From Victivallis vadensis (lineage in GTDB: Bacteria > Verrucomicrobiota > Lentisphaeria > Victivallales > Victivallaceae), in the NCBI RefSeq assembly GCF_003096415.1, contig NZ_QEKH01000001.1:1-64000 (forward strand): a stretch of 64,000 bases of DNA, given 5' to 3'. The position numbers were made by a program, and so were the translations under genes. Below the pieces are notes generated by a model. It was not told the DNA's origin. It did not search any database and was given only the letters and a program-made list of their open reading frames with translations. Shown here piece by piece: positions 43,173-52,686 of this stretch (its first letter is position 1; each line of letters begins with the position of its first letter).

Positions 43173-43657
43173 CAACCGTCAAAGAGTATCTGAAGCAATG
43201 GAACAAAGATGCCGCCGTGCGGGAGTTCGAGGTCTCCAGCGCGACCGTCGAACTCGCCGCGCAGGCGCTCGGCGTCGAGCCGGCCCGCATCGCCAAAACC
43301 CTCTCGTTTTCGGACGACGGCGACGGCTGCATCCTGATCGTCGCCGCCGGGGATGCGAAGATCGACAATGCGAAATTCAAAGCCTTCTTTCACCGCAAGG
43401 CGCGGATGCTCTCGCCGGACGAGGTGATCGCCCGCACCGGCCATGCAATCGGAGGAGTCTGTCCGTTCGCAATCACAAATCCCGCTGCCCGTATCTGGCT
43501 GGATGAATCACTGAAACGTTTTGCGACCGTCTTTCCGGCCTGCGGCAGCAGCAACTCCGCGATCGAACTTACCTGCGCCGAACTGGAAACCTGTTCCCGC
43601 GCCCTCGGCTGGATCGACGTGTGCAAAGGCTGGACGGAGCCGCCGATTATCTGTTGA
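43163..43657 (+). CDS. YbaK/ProX-type aminoacyl-tRNA deacylase
   Basis: 164-residue member of the YbaK/prolyl-tRNA-deacylase domain family, which clears mischarged tRNAs such as Cys- or Ala-tRNA(Pro). The pattern fits: VELAAQALGVEPARIAKTLSF, CILIVAAGDAKIDNAKFK (with the conserved lysine of the family), GHAIGGVCPFAI and VFPACGSSNSAIELTCAEL. The ATG at 43163 has a GAGGAG site at good spacing. Exact tRNA specificity cannot be read. A terminator follows. Confidence 0.9.
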   Translation: MSVTTVKEYLKQWNKDAAVREFEVSSATVELAAQALGVEPARIAKTLSFSDDGDGCILIVAAGDAKIDNAKFKAFFHRKARMLSPDEVIARTGHAIGGVCPFAITNPAARIWLDESLKRFATVFPACGSSNSAIELTCAELETCSRALGWIDVCKGWTEPPIIC

Positions 43658-43675
43658 CTGTCATAATTGATCTTC

Positions 43676-43713
43676 AAAAAATCCGGTTTCTCATGTTGAG
43701 AGACCGGAATTTT
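43676..43713 (+). terminator. Terminator after the YbaK-like gene
   Basis: Stem AAAATCCGGTTTCTC pairs with GAGAGACCGGAATTTT (43698-43713), with one internal irregularity, and ends in a T run. A-rich and T-rich flanks could also serve the opposite strand. Confidence 0.65.
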
Positions 43714-43851
43714 CCATGTCCGCTGCCCGGTCTTCAGGTCAGCCCTGCCGACAGCGGCAAGCTGGAATCCCGGAAGCGCTGAACTGCCTCGAAGACTTCC
43801 TGAAAGAGCAGGCAAACTCCTATACACTCAAAAAGAAGGAGCAGAATGAGC

Positions 43852-44484
43852 CTATCGGAGATTGATCACGGAAAAGAACTGCAGAATGCTCCCGGCCAGC
43901 ACGAACAAATGCCAGATTGCATGGCTGAACGGGCGCTTCTGCACATAGAAGATCACGCCGAGCGTGTATGCAACGCCGCCGCCCAGCAGGAATGCGAACG
44001 CCGTCGCACTCATCCCGGCGATGATCGTCTTCAACACCGGCAGACAGAGCCACCCCATCACCAGATAGAGCGTCAGTGAAATTTTCGGATACTTCCCCAT
44101 CGCCAGCACGGTCATCGCAATCCCTGCCGCCGCCAGCGACCAGATCGCGGCCAGCAGCCACGCACCGAGCCTGCCGCCGACCGCCAGCAACAGCACCGGC
44201 GTATAGGTCCCGGCGATCAGAAGATAGATCGCCGCATGATCGAAGCGGCGCAGCAGCGCCCGGCGGGACGGCTCCGAAACTCCGTGATAACAGGCGCTGG
44301 CCAGATACATCAACACCAGACTGACTCCGTAAACCAGATAACCGGCCGTTCCGGCGACGCCGGAGGGAGGCGCGATGAAGAACGCCCCGACCACTCCGGC
44401 CAGCGCGATCACGGCCCCGGCGGCATGGGTCCATACGTTGGTTCTCTCTTCCGCGGGCGAATAGACAGGTGGCAGCTTACTCAT
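43852..44484 (-). CDS. Hemolysin III (PAQR/YqfA-like) membrane protein
   Basis: 210 residues with seven hydrophobic helices. Family motifs: EERTNVWTHAAGAVIAL near residue 12-28, MYLASACYHGVSEPSRRALLRRFDHAAIYLLIAGTYTP (split here by helix 3) and a C-terminal HAIWHLFVLAGSILQFF with the conserved histidines of the PAQR hydrolase-like site. Despite the name, hemolysis is not established for most members. It starts one base after the GNAT stop and is the last gene of the polyphosphate run. Confidence 0.9.
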   Translation of the reverse strand: MSKLPPVYSPAEERTNVWTHAAGAVIALAGVVGAFFIAPPSGVAGTAGYLVYGVSLVLMYLASACYHGVSEPSRRALLRRFDHAAIYLLIAGTYTPVLLLAVGGRLGAWLLAAIWSLAAAGIAMTVLAMGKYPKISLTLYLVMGWLCLPVLKTIIAGMSATAFAFLLGGGVAYTLGVIFYVQKRPFSHAIWHLFVLAGSILQFFSVINLR

Positions 44485-44485
44485 T

Positions 44486-44950
44486 TTACAACTTCATTTT
44501 CATCGGGAAAAAGCGGATGCCGGACTCCTCCCGTTCCGCTCCGTCAGGCAGAAACCCCAGATGCCTGTACGCTTCCACCGCGCCCGGAGCGGCAAAGACG
44601 GTCAGCAGCTTCACTTCGGGCCGGGCTTTTTTCAGCAGCGTGACCGCACGGGTCAGCAGCCGCCGCGCAATGCCGCAGCACTGGAACTCCGGCAGCACGA
44701 ACAGCATCGAAACATGCTCGAAATCGCGCAGCTCCACCGCGCCGATGATCTCCCCCTCCAGCTCGGCGACCGCCATCTGGCAGCCGTTCCGCTGGCGCTC
44801 CGCGATCGCAGCCGGGAAAATATAGGCCAGGAACGCCGCCACGCCCTCCTCCGAGTAGTACTGCCGGATCGACTGCTCGAATCCGGCGACGGCCAGCTGA
44901 GCCACCGCCGCCTCGTCGCCGGGGCGGTACAGCCTGATCTTAGGTTCCAT
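44486..44950 (-). CDS. GNAT-family N-acetyltransferase
   Basis: 154 residues. The GNAT fold is seen from IRLYRPGDEAAVAQLAVAGF at the start, then VAELEGEIIGAVELRDFEHVSMLFVLPEFQCCGIARRLL (the acetyl-CoA loop QxxGxA, here QCCGIARRL) and AYRHLGFLPDG. The acceptor is unknown. The start at 44950 lies directly after the ppk stop with a GGGGGCGAG site overlapping it. Confidence 0.88.
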   Translation of the reverse strand: MEPKIRLYRPGDEAAVAQLAVAGFEQSIRQYYSEEGVAAFLAYIFPAAIAERQRNGCQMAVAELEGEIIGAVELRDFEHVSMLFVLPEFQCCGIARRLLTRAVTLLKKARPEVKLLTVFAAPGAVEAYRHLGFLPDGAEREESGIRFFPMKMKL

Positions 44951-44951
44951 G

Positions 44952-47141
44952 CTACTCGCCCCCGTCCTCAAATTCGTCGTCATCGTCTTCGGCAAAGGTC
45001 GGCACGGGCCGTTCGGGCGAAGTGAACACTTTCAGCGCCTCGCCGGTCACGTCGCGCATTTCCGCTCCGGCCAGCTCCTTTAAATAGCGATAGCTGTTGT
45101 ACTGGCTGCGCGCTCCCGTGTAGTGCTCCGCCATGCTCCGGGTATAGCTCCCGGAGGCCTGAAGCCGCCGCAGCTTGTCGGTGTCGTTGAGCTGGAACTC
45201 CAGCAGCCGCATCAGAATCCCCCGGATCTTCTCGTCCTCGATCGGGAACAGCAGCTCGACCCGCTTGTCGAGGTTGCGGTACATCCAGTCGGCGCTGGAC
45301 AGATAATACTCTTCGTCGCCGTTGTTGAAAAAATAAAAAAGCCGGCTGTGTTCCAGATAGCGGTCCACAATGCTGATGATCCTGACGTTTTCCTGCCCGG
45401 CGCGCGGCTTGTAACAGCAGATGCCGCGCACGATCAGGTCGATTTCGACGCCCGCGTCCGCCGCCTTGTGCAGCAGCCGGATCATCTTCTCGTCGGAAAG
45501 GCTGTTCATTTTCGCAATGATCCGGCCCGGACGGTCCGGCGTGGAATTCGCGATCTCGCGCTCGATCAGCCGCATCGCCTGGCGGCGCAGGTCGAAGGGG
45601 GACGCCGCGATCTTGCGCCACTCCGCCGGCGGCGACGAGTAGCCGGTCAGCACGTTGAACAGGTTCGCCACGTCGAAACAGAGGTCGGGATCACTGCTCA
45701 TGATGCCGAGGTCGGTGTACAGCGCGGCGGTCTTGTCGTTGTAGTTGCCGGTCGAAAGATGCACGTAACGGCGGATCGCCCCATCCTCGCGGCGCACCAC
45801 CAGCAGCGCCTTGGAGTGCACCTTGAGTCCGGCGACGCCGTAGACCACATGTGCGCCGGACTCCTCCAGCAGCCGCGCCCAAGCGATATTGTTGCCCTCG
45901 TCGAAACGGGCCTTCAGCTCGACCACCACCGTCACCTGTTTGCCGTTTTCGGCGGCGCGCTGCAGCGAGCGCACCACCGGCGAATTGCCGCTGACCCGGT
46001 AGAGGGTCTGCTTGATCGCCAGCACGTCGGGATCGTCCGCCGCCTGCTGCAGCAGCCGCACCACCGGGCTGAAGGAGTGGAACGGCGGCGCCACCAGGAT
46101 CGTACCTTTCGCCGAAATCGCGTCGAAAACGCTGTTGTGCTCGCTGAATGCGGCCGGTTCCACCGCGGGCCATGCCGGTTCGAGCAGTTCGGGCAGCCGG
46201 GCCTTGCCGACCAGCTCGAAGAACTGTTTCAAATGAAGCGGGCCGCGCACTGCATACCAGAACTGCTCGTCCAGCCGGAATTCCTGTTCCAGCCATCTGG
46301 CGAGCGGGCCGCGGGTGTTGGTCAACACTTCGACCCGGATCGGTTCGCGGTGGCGGCGCTGCAGAAGTTTCTTTTCAATGCTCTGGAGCAGGTCCTCCGC
46401 GCCCTCGTCCTCCACCGAGAAGTCCATGTCGCGGGTCACCCGGAACGGGAAAAATTCCTCGATTTCGCAGCCGGAAAACAGCGCGCCGAGGTTGTCCATG
46501 ATCACGTCCTCCAGCAGCACGAACGTCCGTCCGGGCTGCATTCCCGGCACTTCGATGAAACGCGGCAGCACATCCGGCACTTCGACGAATGCGTAGACCA
46601 GCTTTTTACGGTCCGCCGGTTTCATGCTGACCGCGATTTCGATCGCGCCGGAGTTCAGGATCGGGAACGGGTGCGCCTGATCCACCGCCAGCGGCGTCAG
46701 CACCGGCAGCACCTGCGTGGTGAAGTAGCCGGTCAGTTCGGCCCGCTGCGTGGAGGAGAGGTCGGCGGGACGGCTGAGCCGCACCCCGTGCCGTTCCAGC
46801 CCCGGCAGGATTTCGTCGTGCAGACAGGAGTACTGCCGTTTCACCAGCCGTTCGATTTTGCGGCGGGCGGCGGCCAGCTGGTCAGCGGGACGGTTGCCCG
46901 CCGGATCAGGCAGATTCTGCTCCATTTTGACCAGTTGGCGCAGCCCGGCGATCCGAACCATGAAAAATTCGTCGAGGTTGCTGCTGAAGATCGCGATGAA
47001 TTTCAGCCGCTCCAGCAGCGGATTCGCCGGGCAGAACGCTTCGTCCAGCACCCGCGAGTTGAAATCCAGCCAGCTCAGCTCCCGGCTGATGAACAGTTCA
47101 CTGTCGGGAGTTTCGTTCTGTTTGTTCTTTTTCGTACTCAT
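44952..47141 (-). CDS. ppk: Polyphosphate kinase 1
   Basis: Reversibly makes polyphosphate from ATP at the inner membrane. 729 residues. N-terminal domain: ELSWLDFNSRVLDEA and IFSSNLDEFFMVR. The two essential histidines lie in GLKVHSKALLVV (near residue 442) and LEHSRLFYFF (near 597), at the spacing seen in E. coli. The C-terminus has an acidic tail (EDDDDEFEDGGE). It overlaps the upstream ppx/gppA gene as ATGA, so synthesis and degradation of polyphosphate are coupled. Confidence 0.96.
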   Translation of the reverse strand: MSTKKNKQNETPDSELFISRELSWLDFNSRVLDEAFCPANPLLERLKFIAIFSSNLDEFFMVRIAGLRQLVKMEQNLPDPAGNRPADQLAAARRKIERLVKRQYSCLHDEILPGLERHGVRLSRPADLSSTQRAELTGYFTTQVLPVLTPLAVDQAHPFPILNSGAIEIAVSMKPADRKKLVYAFVEVPDVLPRFIEVPGMQPGRTFVLLEDVIMDNLGALFSGCEIEEFFPFRVTRDMDFSVEDEGAEDLLQSIEKKLLQRRHREPIRVEVLTNTRGPLARWLEQEFRLDEQFWYAVRGPLHLKQFFELVGKARLPELLEPAWPAVEPAAFSEHNSVFDAISAKGTILVAPPFHSFSPVVRLLQQAADDPDVLAIKQTLYRVSGNSPVVRSLQRAAENGKQVTVVVELKARFDEGNNIAWARLLEESGAHVVYGVAGLKVHSKALLVVRREDGAIRRYVHLSTGNYNDKTAALYTDLGIMSSDPDLCFDVANLFNVLTGYSSPPAEWRKIAASPFDLRRQAMRLIEREIANSTPDRPGRIIAKMNSLSDEKMIRLLHKAADAGVEIDLIVRGICCYKPRAGQENVRIISIVDRYLEHSRLFYFFNNGDEEYYLSSADWMYRNLDKRVELLFPIEDEKIRGILMRLLEFQLNDTDKLRRLQASGSYTRSMAEHYTGARSQYNSYRYLKELAGAEMRDVTGEALKVFTSPERPVPTFAEDDDDEFEDGGE

Positions 47142-48712
47142 AATGACAACGGCGCCTCTTCAATCTTCACATCCAACCCGAACACCTGCGTAAACAACCC
47201 GCCTTTCATTTCCAGGTAGAGCCGTTCCGTCCGGAAATCCCCCGACTCCGGCACCACCGCGCTCAGCACGTGACCGCGCTGCACGAGCTTCACCTTGTCG
47301 AACCGCCCCCGGCGCGAACAGTCCAGCGCATCCGCCACCCGCAAGATGGCGGCGAGCTTCAGCACCGTCACTTTGTCCTCGGCGGAGAGCATCGTGTACT
47401 CCAGATGGGAGGTCTTAGGCTCCGATTTGCGGTGATAACGCGAAACCGTCGCGATAATCCGCAACTCCTCCTCCGAAATCCCGGGTAGTTGCGTATTGCT
47501 GATCAGGTAATGGGAGTGCTTATGATGCTGCCGGGTATCCACGAAACGCCCGATGTCGTGCAGCCGGGCGGCCGCTTCCAGCAGCAGCTCCGAGCGCGGA
47601 GCGAAGTCGAACGAACGCTTCAGCTTCTTAAAAAGTTTGCTGCAGATCTGCGACACCTGCCGCCCGTGCCCCGGATCGTAGCCGTATTTGCAGCCGATCG
47701 CGTCACAAATCGCAATCAGGTCGTCATGGAACGGCGAACGCTCCGGCTCCCGGTTGCGGCGGATCAGATCGTAAATCAATGCGCTGCGCGTCGTGGTGCC
47801 GGGACTCAGGAAGCTGCGGCAGTTGAAGGCGTCGAGAAAGTAGGTCAGGATGCCGGCGCAGCTTCCGGCGCTGGCGACCTCCTCCTCCGGCAGCTTCAGC
47901 TCCTCGGCCAGCTTGACCGGATCGATGTTCATGATCCGGCGCAGCGTCGGTGCGATCGCAGCGGGGTCGAGCGTCAGGCAATCCTCCTCGTCGCGCTCCG
48001 AGGCGGTGCCGGCGATCCAGCCGGTCAAAGCGCGCACGCTCGCTCCCATTGCAATCAGCGTGATCGGCCGCCCGGCTTCCAGCCCGACGCACTCCATCAT
48101 CCGCTGCCCGATGTCCTGGGAGCGGAGCGTTTCGATCACCCGCTCCACCGACAGCCCGGAGCGGCCGAACGCGTCGAACAGCCGGACCGTGCCGAGCGGC
48201 ACCTCCTCGCTGAACCGCATCAGCCCCCCCGCAAAATAAGAAACCAGCAGCGAACCGGTGCCGATTACCAGACAGATCCCGGAGAGCTTGTCAAACTCCA
48301 TTTGCCTGCGGAGCGAATCGCGCATCGCGATAAACGAAATCTTCACTTCCTCGGGGGCTTCAAGGATTTCCAGGTCGAGGTGCGCATCGCTGCGGATGCG
48401 GTTCACCACCAGCTCGCGGTTGAACGCCTCGCGGATCGCGCTGGTCGCAACCACCCGGTGCGCCTGCACCTTGTATTCATCGAGTTTGCGCGAGAAGTCG
48501 GACATCACCCGGGAGAGCCGCGCCAGGTTTTCCGGCGAAACCGAACCGTGCCGGAATACGTCGTACCCCAGATTCACGGTCCGCGACAGGCTCTCAAGCA
48601 GGTCGATCTTTCCGCCGCCGGACACCTCGAAGATGTCCAGCCGGATCGAATGCGCCCCCACGTCGACCACTCCGGCCTGAAACGTGGAGTTCAAACGTCT
48701 CAACTTCTTCAT
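47138..48712 (-). CDS. Exopolyphosphatase/pppGpp phosphatase with HD domain
   Basis: 524-residue Ppx/GppA-family enzyme that removes phosphate from polyphosphate chain ends or converts pppGpp to ppGpp. The actin-like ATPase fold gives VVDVGAHSIRLDIFEV near residue 15 and the second phosphate loop CLVIGTGSLLVSYFAGG. From about residue 320 there is an HD-type domain with AARLHDIGRFVD. The usual G-S-N of the first loop is changed to GAHSIR, so activity may be altered. It lies between a lipoprotein gene and ppk. Confidence 0.9.
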   Translation of the reverse strand: MKKLRRLNSTFQAGVVDVGAHSIRLDIFEVSGGGKIDLLESLSRTVNLGYDVFRHGSVSPENLARLSRVMSDFSRKLDEYKVQAHRVVATSAIREAFNRELVVNRIRSDAHLDLEILEAPEEVKISFIAMRDSLRRQMEFDKLSGICLVIGTGSLLVSYFAGGLMRFSEEVPLGTVRLFDAFGRSGLSVERVIETLRSQDIGQRMMECVGLEAGRPITLIAMGASVRALTGWIAGTASERDEEDCLTLDPAAIAPTLRRIMNIDPVKLAEELKLPEEEVASAGSCAGILTYFLDAFNCRSFLSPGTTTRSALIYDLIRRNREPERSPFHDDLIAICDAIGCKYGYDPGHGRQVSQICSKLFKKLKRSFDFAPRSELLLEAAARLHDIGRFVDTRQHHKHSHYLISNTQLPGISEEELRIIATVSRYHRKSEPKTSHLEYTMLSAEDKVTVLKLAAILRVADALDCSRRGRFDKVKLVQRGHVLSAVVPESGDFRTERLYLEMKGGLFTQVFGLDVKIEEAPLSL

Positions 48713-48738
48713 TCACAATCCTCAAAACAATTCAACCG

Positions 48739-49311
48739 TCAAAACCAGGACGCGGTGTTCGGATGATAATGGGTATAGTTTTTCTTCGCATATTTGGCGA
48801 TGCCGTTGGCGGTCACCGAATCGATGCCGACCCGCACCGTGATCCAGTCGGAATTGTCATCGTCCAGCGATTCCGGCATGAACGAGCCGAAATAGACCCC
48901 GTCCACCACGAACGCGACCGCGTCGCCGCGATGATTGCCTGAAACCACCTGCCATTTCAGTTTGCCCGCCCGGTCGGTCTTGAACTGCAGGTCGCACAGA
49001 TCGGGATTGCCGGGCCGAGCCACCACGCGGGCGTCCGAAATATTCATGCTGCTGAAGATCGGCACGCTGTTGATCCAGACCGACTTCCCGTCGATCCCTT
49101 CGATCTCCCGCTCCAGATCCCCGGCACGCGGGTACTCGACCACCGAATTGATGCTGACCACGAACTTCGGCCGGTAATCCTCGCTGTTCGGATTCTCGCT
49201 GTTGCTGCCCTCCTCCAACGCCTGCTTGAACGCCTCGTTGAACGTCTCGCATCCGGTCAGGCAAAACACCGACACTCCGACCAGAACCAGCCCCAAAAAC
49301 CTGCGCACCAT
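48739..49311 (-). CDS. Hypothetical lipoprotein with possible SecD-P1-like domain
   Basis: 190 residues with a type II signal peptide ending in the lipobox CLTGC. The mature region from about 75 to 150 (DARVVARPGNPDLCDLQFKT, then GNHRGDAVAFVVDGVYFGSFMPES) recalls the head part of the SecDF P1 domain, in which a strand pair follows an AIVLDG-like stretch. That likeness is by eye only. The start has a strong GGAGGTGA site, and the gene heads the polyphosphate operon. Confidence 0.75.
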   Translation of the reverse strand: MVRRFLGLVLVGVSVFCLTGCETFNEAFKQALEEGSNSENPNSEDYRPKFVVSINSVVEYPRAGDLEREIEGIDGKSVWINSVPIFSSMNISDARVVARPGNPDLCDLQFKTDRAGKLKWQVVSGNHRGDAVAFVVDGVYFGSFMPESLDDDNSDWITVRVGIDSVTANGIAKYAKKNYTHYHPNTASWF

Positions 49312-49375
49312 CAGAAGTCACCTCCATTGTTTTCGAAAAACATCGTCAATATATCACTCCCGTTTCATTTTTCCA

Positions 49376-49404
49376 TTGCCAAGAAACGACTGTTCATGTA
49401 TATT
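49376..49404 (+). promoter_or_regulatory. aroE promoter
   Basis: TTGCCA (49376-49381), 17-bp spacer, TATATT (49399-49404), 39 bp before the aroE ATG. The leader is A-rich with no clear ribosome site. Confidence 0.65.
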
Positions 49405-49443
49405 AACACCAATTAAACCAAAATCCAGTAAAAAAGTAAAAAA

Positions 49444-50286
49444 ATGATAAAGTACATGGTTATCGGCGACCCGATCGCCCACAGCAGATCCCCCGGCATG
49501 CAGAATGCCGCTTTTGAATTTCACGGCCTCGGTTCGCCTTACGGAATCCGCCATGTCCGCCCTGATGAACTCGGCGGCTTCATCGAATTCGCCCGCGCCA
49601 ATTTAAAGGGCGTGAACCTGACCGTGCCGCACAAGGCGGCGGTGATCCCGTACCTCGACACCGTCGACCCGGCCGCGGAGACCGCCGGCAGCGTGAACAC
49701 CCTGATCATCGAAAACGGCCGCATCCACGGCGCCAGCACCGACGGCTACGGCCTCGAACATGCGCTGCTGGAGAATTTCAGCCGCCCCCTCGCCGGAGCC
49801 GGCGTCACCTTCATCGGGGCCGGCGGCGCGGCCCATGCGACCGCCTTCCATCTCGCCGCCCTCGGCGTGAAGTCGATCCGCATCGCGAACCGCACCGTTG
49901 CGAAGGCGGATGAGATCGCGGAAAAACTCCGCCGCCTTCATCCGGCGCTCTTTGTCGAAACCGCCCGGCCTGACGACTCCGCAACGCTGGCGCGCTGGTT
50001 CGCCGACACCGATTTCCTGATTCAGGCGACCAGCCTCGGCCTCAAAGCCGGAGATCCGGCTCCGTTCGACCTCGCGCTGCTGAAACCGGAGCTGAAGCTC
50101 TGCATATTCGACACCATCTACAAGCCGACGCCGCTGCTGGCGAAAGCGCGCGAACTCAGGCTTCCGGTCGCCGACGGCGCGGCCATGCTGATCCATCAGG
50201 GGGCGAAATCCTTTGAGCTCTGGACCGGCCTGTCCGCTCCGCTCGACGCGATGCGGCGCGGCTTTCTGGAGGCGCAACCATGCTGA
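49444..50286 (+). CDS. aroE: Shikimate dehydrogenase
   Basis: NADP-dependent reduction of 3-dehydroshikimate in aromatic amino-acid synthesis. 280 residues. Motifs: VIGDPIAHSRSPGMQNAAFE near the start, the catalytic lysine in GVNLTVPHKAAVIPY, SVNTLIIENGRIHGASTDGYG and the NADP loop FIGAGGAAHATAFHL. Active-site residues appear intact. It overlaps the prepilin peptidase gene by 7 bp, an odd partnership seen also in other bacteria only sporadically. Confidence 0.96.
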   Translation: MIKYMVIGDPIAHSRSPGMQNAAFEFHGLGSPYGIRHVRPDELGGFIEFARANLKGVNLTVPHKAAVIPYLDTVDPAAETAGSVNTLIIENGRIHGASTDGYGLEHALLENFSRPLAGAGVTFIGAGGAAHATAFHLAALGVKSIRIANRTVAKADEIAEKLRRLHPALFVETARPDDSATLARWFADTDFLIQATSLGLKAGDPAPFDLALLKPELKLCIFDTIYKPTPLLAKARELRLPVADGAAMLIHQGAKSFELWTGLSAPLDAMRRGFLEAQPC

Positions 50287-51170
50287 GACTGACCGACGGA
50301 ATGAGCGAATGGTGGTTCCGGGCCGGACTCGAATATCCGACGGTGGCGGTTTTCGCCTTTTTCGCGGTGTTCGTATTCGGCAGTTGCCTCGGCAGCTTCC
50401 TGAACGTCTGCATCTGGCGGCTGCCGCTCGGCGAATCGGTCGTGACCGCTCCCTCCCATTGCACCAAGTGCGGCTATGAGATCCGCTGGTACGACAACAT
50501 CCCGATCGTCAGCTACCTCGTGCTGCGGGGGCGCTGCCGCTGCTGCCGCGAACCCTACTCCTGCCGCTATCTGGTCGTCGAGGCCCTGACTGGAGTGCTG
50601 TTCGTGCTTGCGTTCGTGAAAGTCGGGCTTGCCGACCAGCCGATCTGCACCGTTTTCCCCTATTGGGCCATGATCCTGCTCGCCGTCGCCGCCAGCTGGA
50701 TCGACGCCGAACACCGCCTGATCCCGGATGCGCTGACCATCCCGGCGATGTGTTTCGGCGTCGCCGTTTCCGCGGTCTGTCCTTCCGTCTGGGGAATCGA
50801 AAGCCGCCTGTACGCCCCGGTGTACGCCCTGATCTCGGGAGCGATCCCGGCGCTGTTCCTCGCACTCTTCGCAATCATCGGCAAAAAGCTCACCCGCAAG
50901 GAAGTTCTCGGCTGGGGCGACGTGACTTTCATTGCCGCCGTCGGGATGCTGCTCGGCCTGCCTGCCGCGTTCTTCGCGGTCGCCGCCGGTTCGCTTGCCG
51001 GAACCTTCTACGGAATCGGCGTCGCCGCAGTGTTGAAGCGTCCCGTCGCCCGCGTCAAGATCGCCTTCGGGCCGTTCCTCGCCGGAGCCGCTCTCGTCTG
51101 GCTTTTCGCCGGGGAAAAAATCCTGCGCTGGTATCTGGTCCACGGCGTCCATCTCCCCCCAGCCCCCTGA
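50280..51170 (+). CDS. Prepilin peptidase (type IV leader peptidase)
   Basis: Membrane aspartic protease and N-methylase that cleaves prepilin signals of pili and type II pseudopilins. 296 residues with about eight helices. N-terminal domain: FGSCLGSFLNVCIWRLP and two CxxC pairs (CTKC and CRCC) binding zinc. The catalytic aspartates are in SWIDAEHRLIPD and in LGWGDVTFIAAVGMLLG. It is the likely processing enzyme for the two pseudopilins at 31518-32977 and their many expected relatives elsewhere. Confidence 0.94.
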   Translation: MLRLTDGMSEWWFRAGLEYPTVAVFAFFAVFVFGSCLGSFLNVCIWRLPLGESVVTAPSHCTKCGYEIRWYDNIPIVSYLVLRGRCRCCREPYSCRYLVVEALTGVLFVLAFVKVGLADQPICTVFPYWAMILLAVAASWIDAEHRLIPDALTIPAMCFGVAVSAVCPSVWGIESRLYAPVYALISGAIPALFLALFAIIGKKLTRKEVLGWGDVTFIAAVGMLLGLPAAFFAVAAGSLAGTFYGIGVAAVLKRPVARVKIAFGPFLAGAALVWLFAGEKILRWYLVHGVHLPPAP

Positions 51171-51293
51171 TTCCCGTCACCGGGATTTCACCGTCCCCCA
51201 TCCGCTGTCGGCCGGAAGGGGGGACGGCTGATCCATAAAACTTATCCGCATCCGTCAAAGCAATCAAAATTCCGGTCTTTTTCCAATTTTTGC

Positions 51294-51322
51294 TTGTATT
51301 ATTCCATAACAATGCTTATATT
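51294..51322 (+). promoter_or_regulatory. rhaA promoter
   Basis: TTGTAT (51294-51299), 17-bp spacer, TATATT (51317-51322), 50 bp before the ATG. Confidence 0.6.
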
Positions 51323-51371
51323 TAAAATTAAACTCTCATGATATAGGATTAACAGAGAAGGGAAAACGAGT

Positions 51372-52619
51372 ATGGCTTCCATGTTTGACTCCGCAAAGCA
51401 GGTGTACGGGGAACTCGGCGTCGACGTCGAGGCGGCATTCAAGCGGTTGGATCAGATCGCGGTCAGCCTGCACTGCTGGCAGGGCGACGACGTCGCCGGT
51501 TTCGAGAACAGCGGCGCGCTGGACGGCGGCATTCAGGTGACCGGCAACTATCCGGGCCGGGCCCGCAACGCGGAAGAACTCCGCAGCGACATCGATGAAG
51601 TCCTGTCGCTGATTCCGGGCAAAAAGCGGCTCAATCTGCACGCGCTCTACGCCGAACCCGGCAAGGAGAAGGTCAGCCGCGACGAAATCCGGCCCGAACA
51701 CTTCGCCAACTGGATCGCCTGGGCGAAAAAGAATAACGTCGGCCTGGACTTCAACCCCTCTTTCTTCTCCCACCCGATGATGAAGGACGGCTTCACGCTG
51801 AGCAGCCCCGATGCGGAAGTGCGCAAATTCTGGATCCGCCACGGCATCGCCTGCCGGAAGATCGCCGAAGCCTTCGGCCGGGAACTCGGCGACACCTGCA
51901 TCACCAACTTCTGGGTGCCGGACGGGTATAAGGATATTCCGTTCGACCGTCTCGCCCCCCGCGAGCGGCTGCGCGACTCCCTCGATGAAATCTTCGCGGT
52001 CGAAATCGATCAGAACTGCAACCGCGACGCGGTCGAAAGCAAGCTCTTCGGCATCGGCGCGGAGAGCTGCACCGTCGGTTCCCATGAATTCTACATGGGC
52101 TATGCAGCCAGGAATAAAAAGCTGCTCTGCCTCGATGCGGGCCACTTCCACCCGACCGAAGTGATCTCCGACAAGCTCACCAGCTGCCTGATGTTCGTCG
52201 ACGAGGTGCTGCTGCACGTGAGCCGCGGCGTCCGCTGGGACAGCGACCACGTGGTCATCATGAATGAAGAACTCAAGGCGATCGCCGAGGAGGTGATCCG
52301 CCACAACTACGACAAGCGCGTCCATATCGGCCTTGATTACTTCGATGCGTCGATCAACCGGATCATGGCGTGGACCATCGGTGCGCGCAATATGTCCAAG
52401 GCGCTGCTGATGGCGCTGGTCGAACCCGCCAAGCAGCTCCGCGATGCGGAGAACAGCGGCGACTTCTCCACCCGCCTCGCGCTGATGGAGGAGATCAAGA
52501 CCCTGCCCTTCGCCCCGATTTGGAACGAATACTGCGAACGCCACAATGTTCCGGTCGGCACTGCCTGGATCGAGGAGGTCAAACGCTACGAAAAGAGCGT
52601 CCTCGCCAAGCGCGCCTGA
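51372..52619 (+). CDS. rhaA: L-rhamnose isomerase
   Basis: Converts L-rhamnose to L-rhamnulose, the first step of rhamnose use. 415 residues, the normal length. Characteristic stretches: [15 protein letters not shown] near residue 32, [49 protein letters not shown], and the metal-binding region with [11 protein letters not shown] and [15 protein letters not shown] site precedes the start. rhaB, rhaD and a RhaS/RhaR regulator are not adjacent. It has its own promoter and a strong terminator. Confidence 0.96.
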   Translation: MASMFDSAKQVYGELGVDVEAAFKRLDQIAVSLHCWQGDDVAGFENSGALDGGIQVTGNYPGRARNAEELRSDIDEVLSLIPGKKRLNLHALYAEPGKEKVSRDEIRPEHFANWIAWAKKNNVGLDFNPSFFSHPMMKDGFTLSSPDAEVRKFWIRHGIACRKIAEAFGRELGDTCITNFWVPDGYKDIPFDRLAPRERLRDSLDEIFAVEIDQNCNRDAVESKLFGIGAESCTVGSHEFYMGYAARNKKLLCLDAGHFHPTEVISDKLTSCLMFVDEVLLHVSRGVRWDSDHVVIMNEELKAIAEEVIRHNYDKRVHIGLDYFDASINRIMAWTIGARNMSKALLMALVEPAKQLRDAENSGDFSTRLALMEEIKTLPFAPIWNEYCERHNVPVGTAWIEEVKRYEKSVLAKRA

Positions 52620-52641
52620 CCTCAGTTCCGCTGACCGATAC

Positions 52642-52683
52642 CGCCGCCCTGTATCTGAACATCGAGACAGGGCGGCGATTTTT
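52642..52683 (+). terminator. rhaA terminator
   Basis: An 11-bp perfect stem, CGCCGCCCTGT (52642-52652)/ACAGGGCGGCG (52667-52677), is followed by a T run. Confidence 0.85.
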
Positions 52684-52686
52684 CTA

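Noticed and set aside
45123-47219. Long plus-strand frame opposite ppk
   Set aside because: Antisense shadow; ppk has intact catalytic motifs on the other strand.
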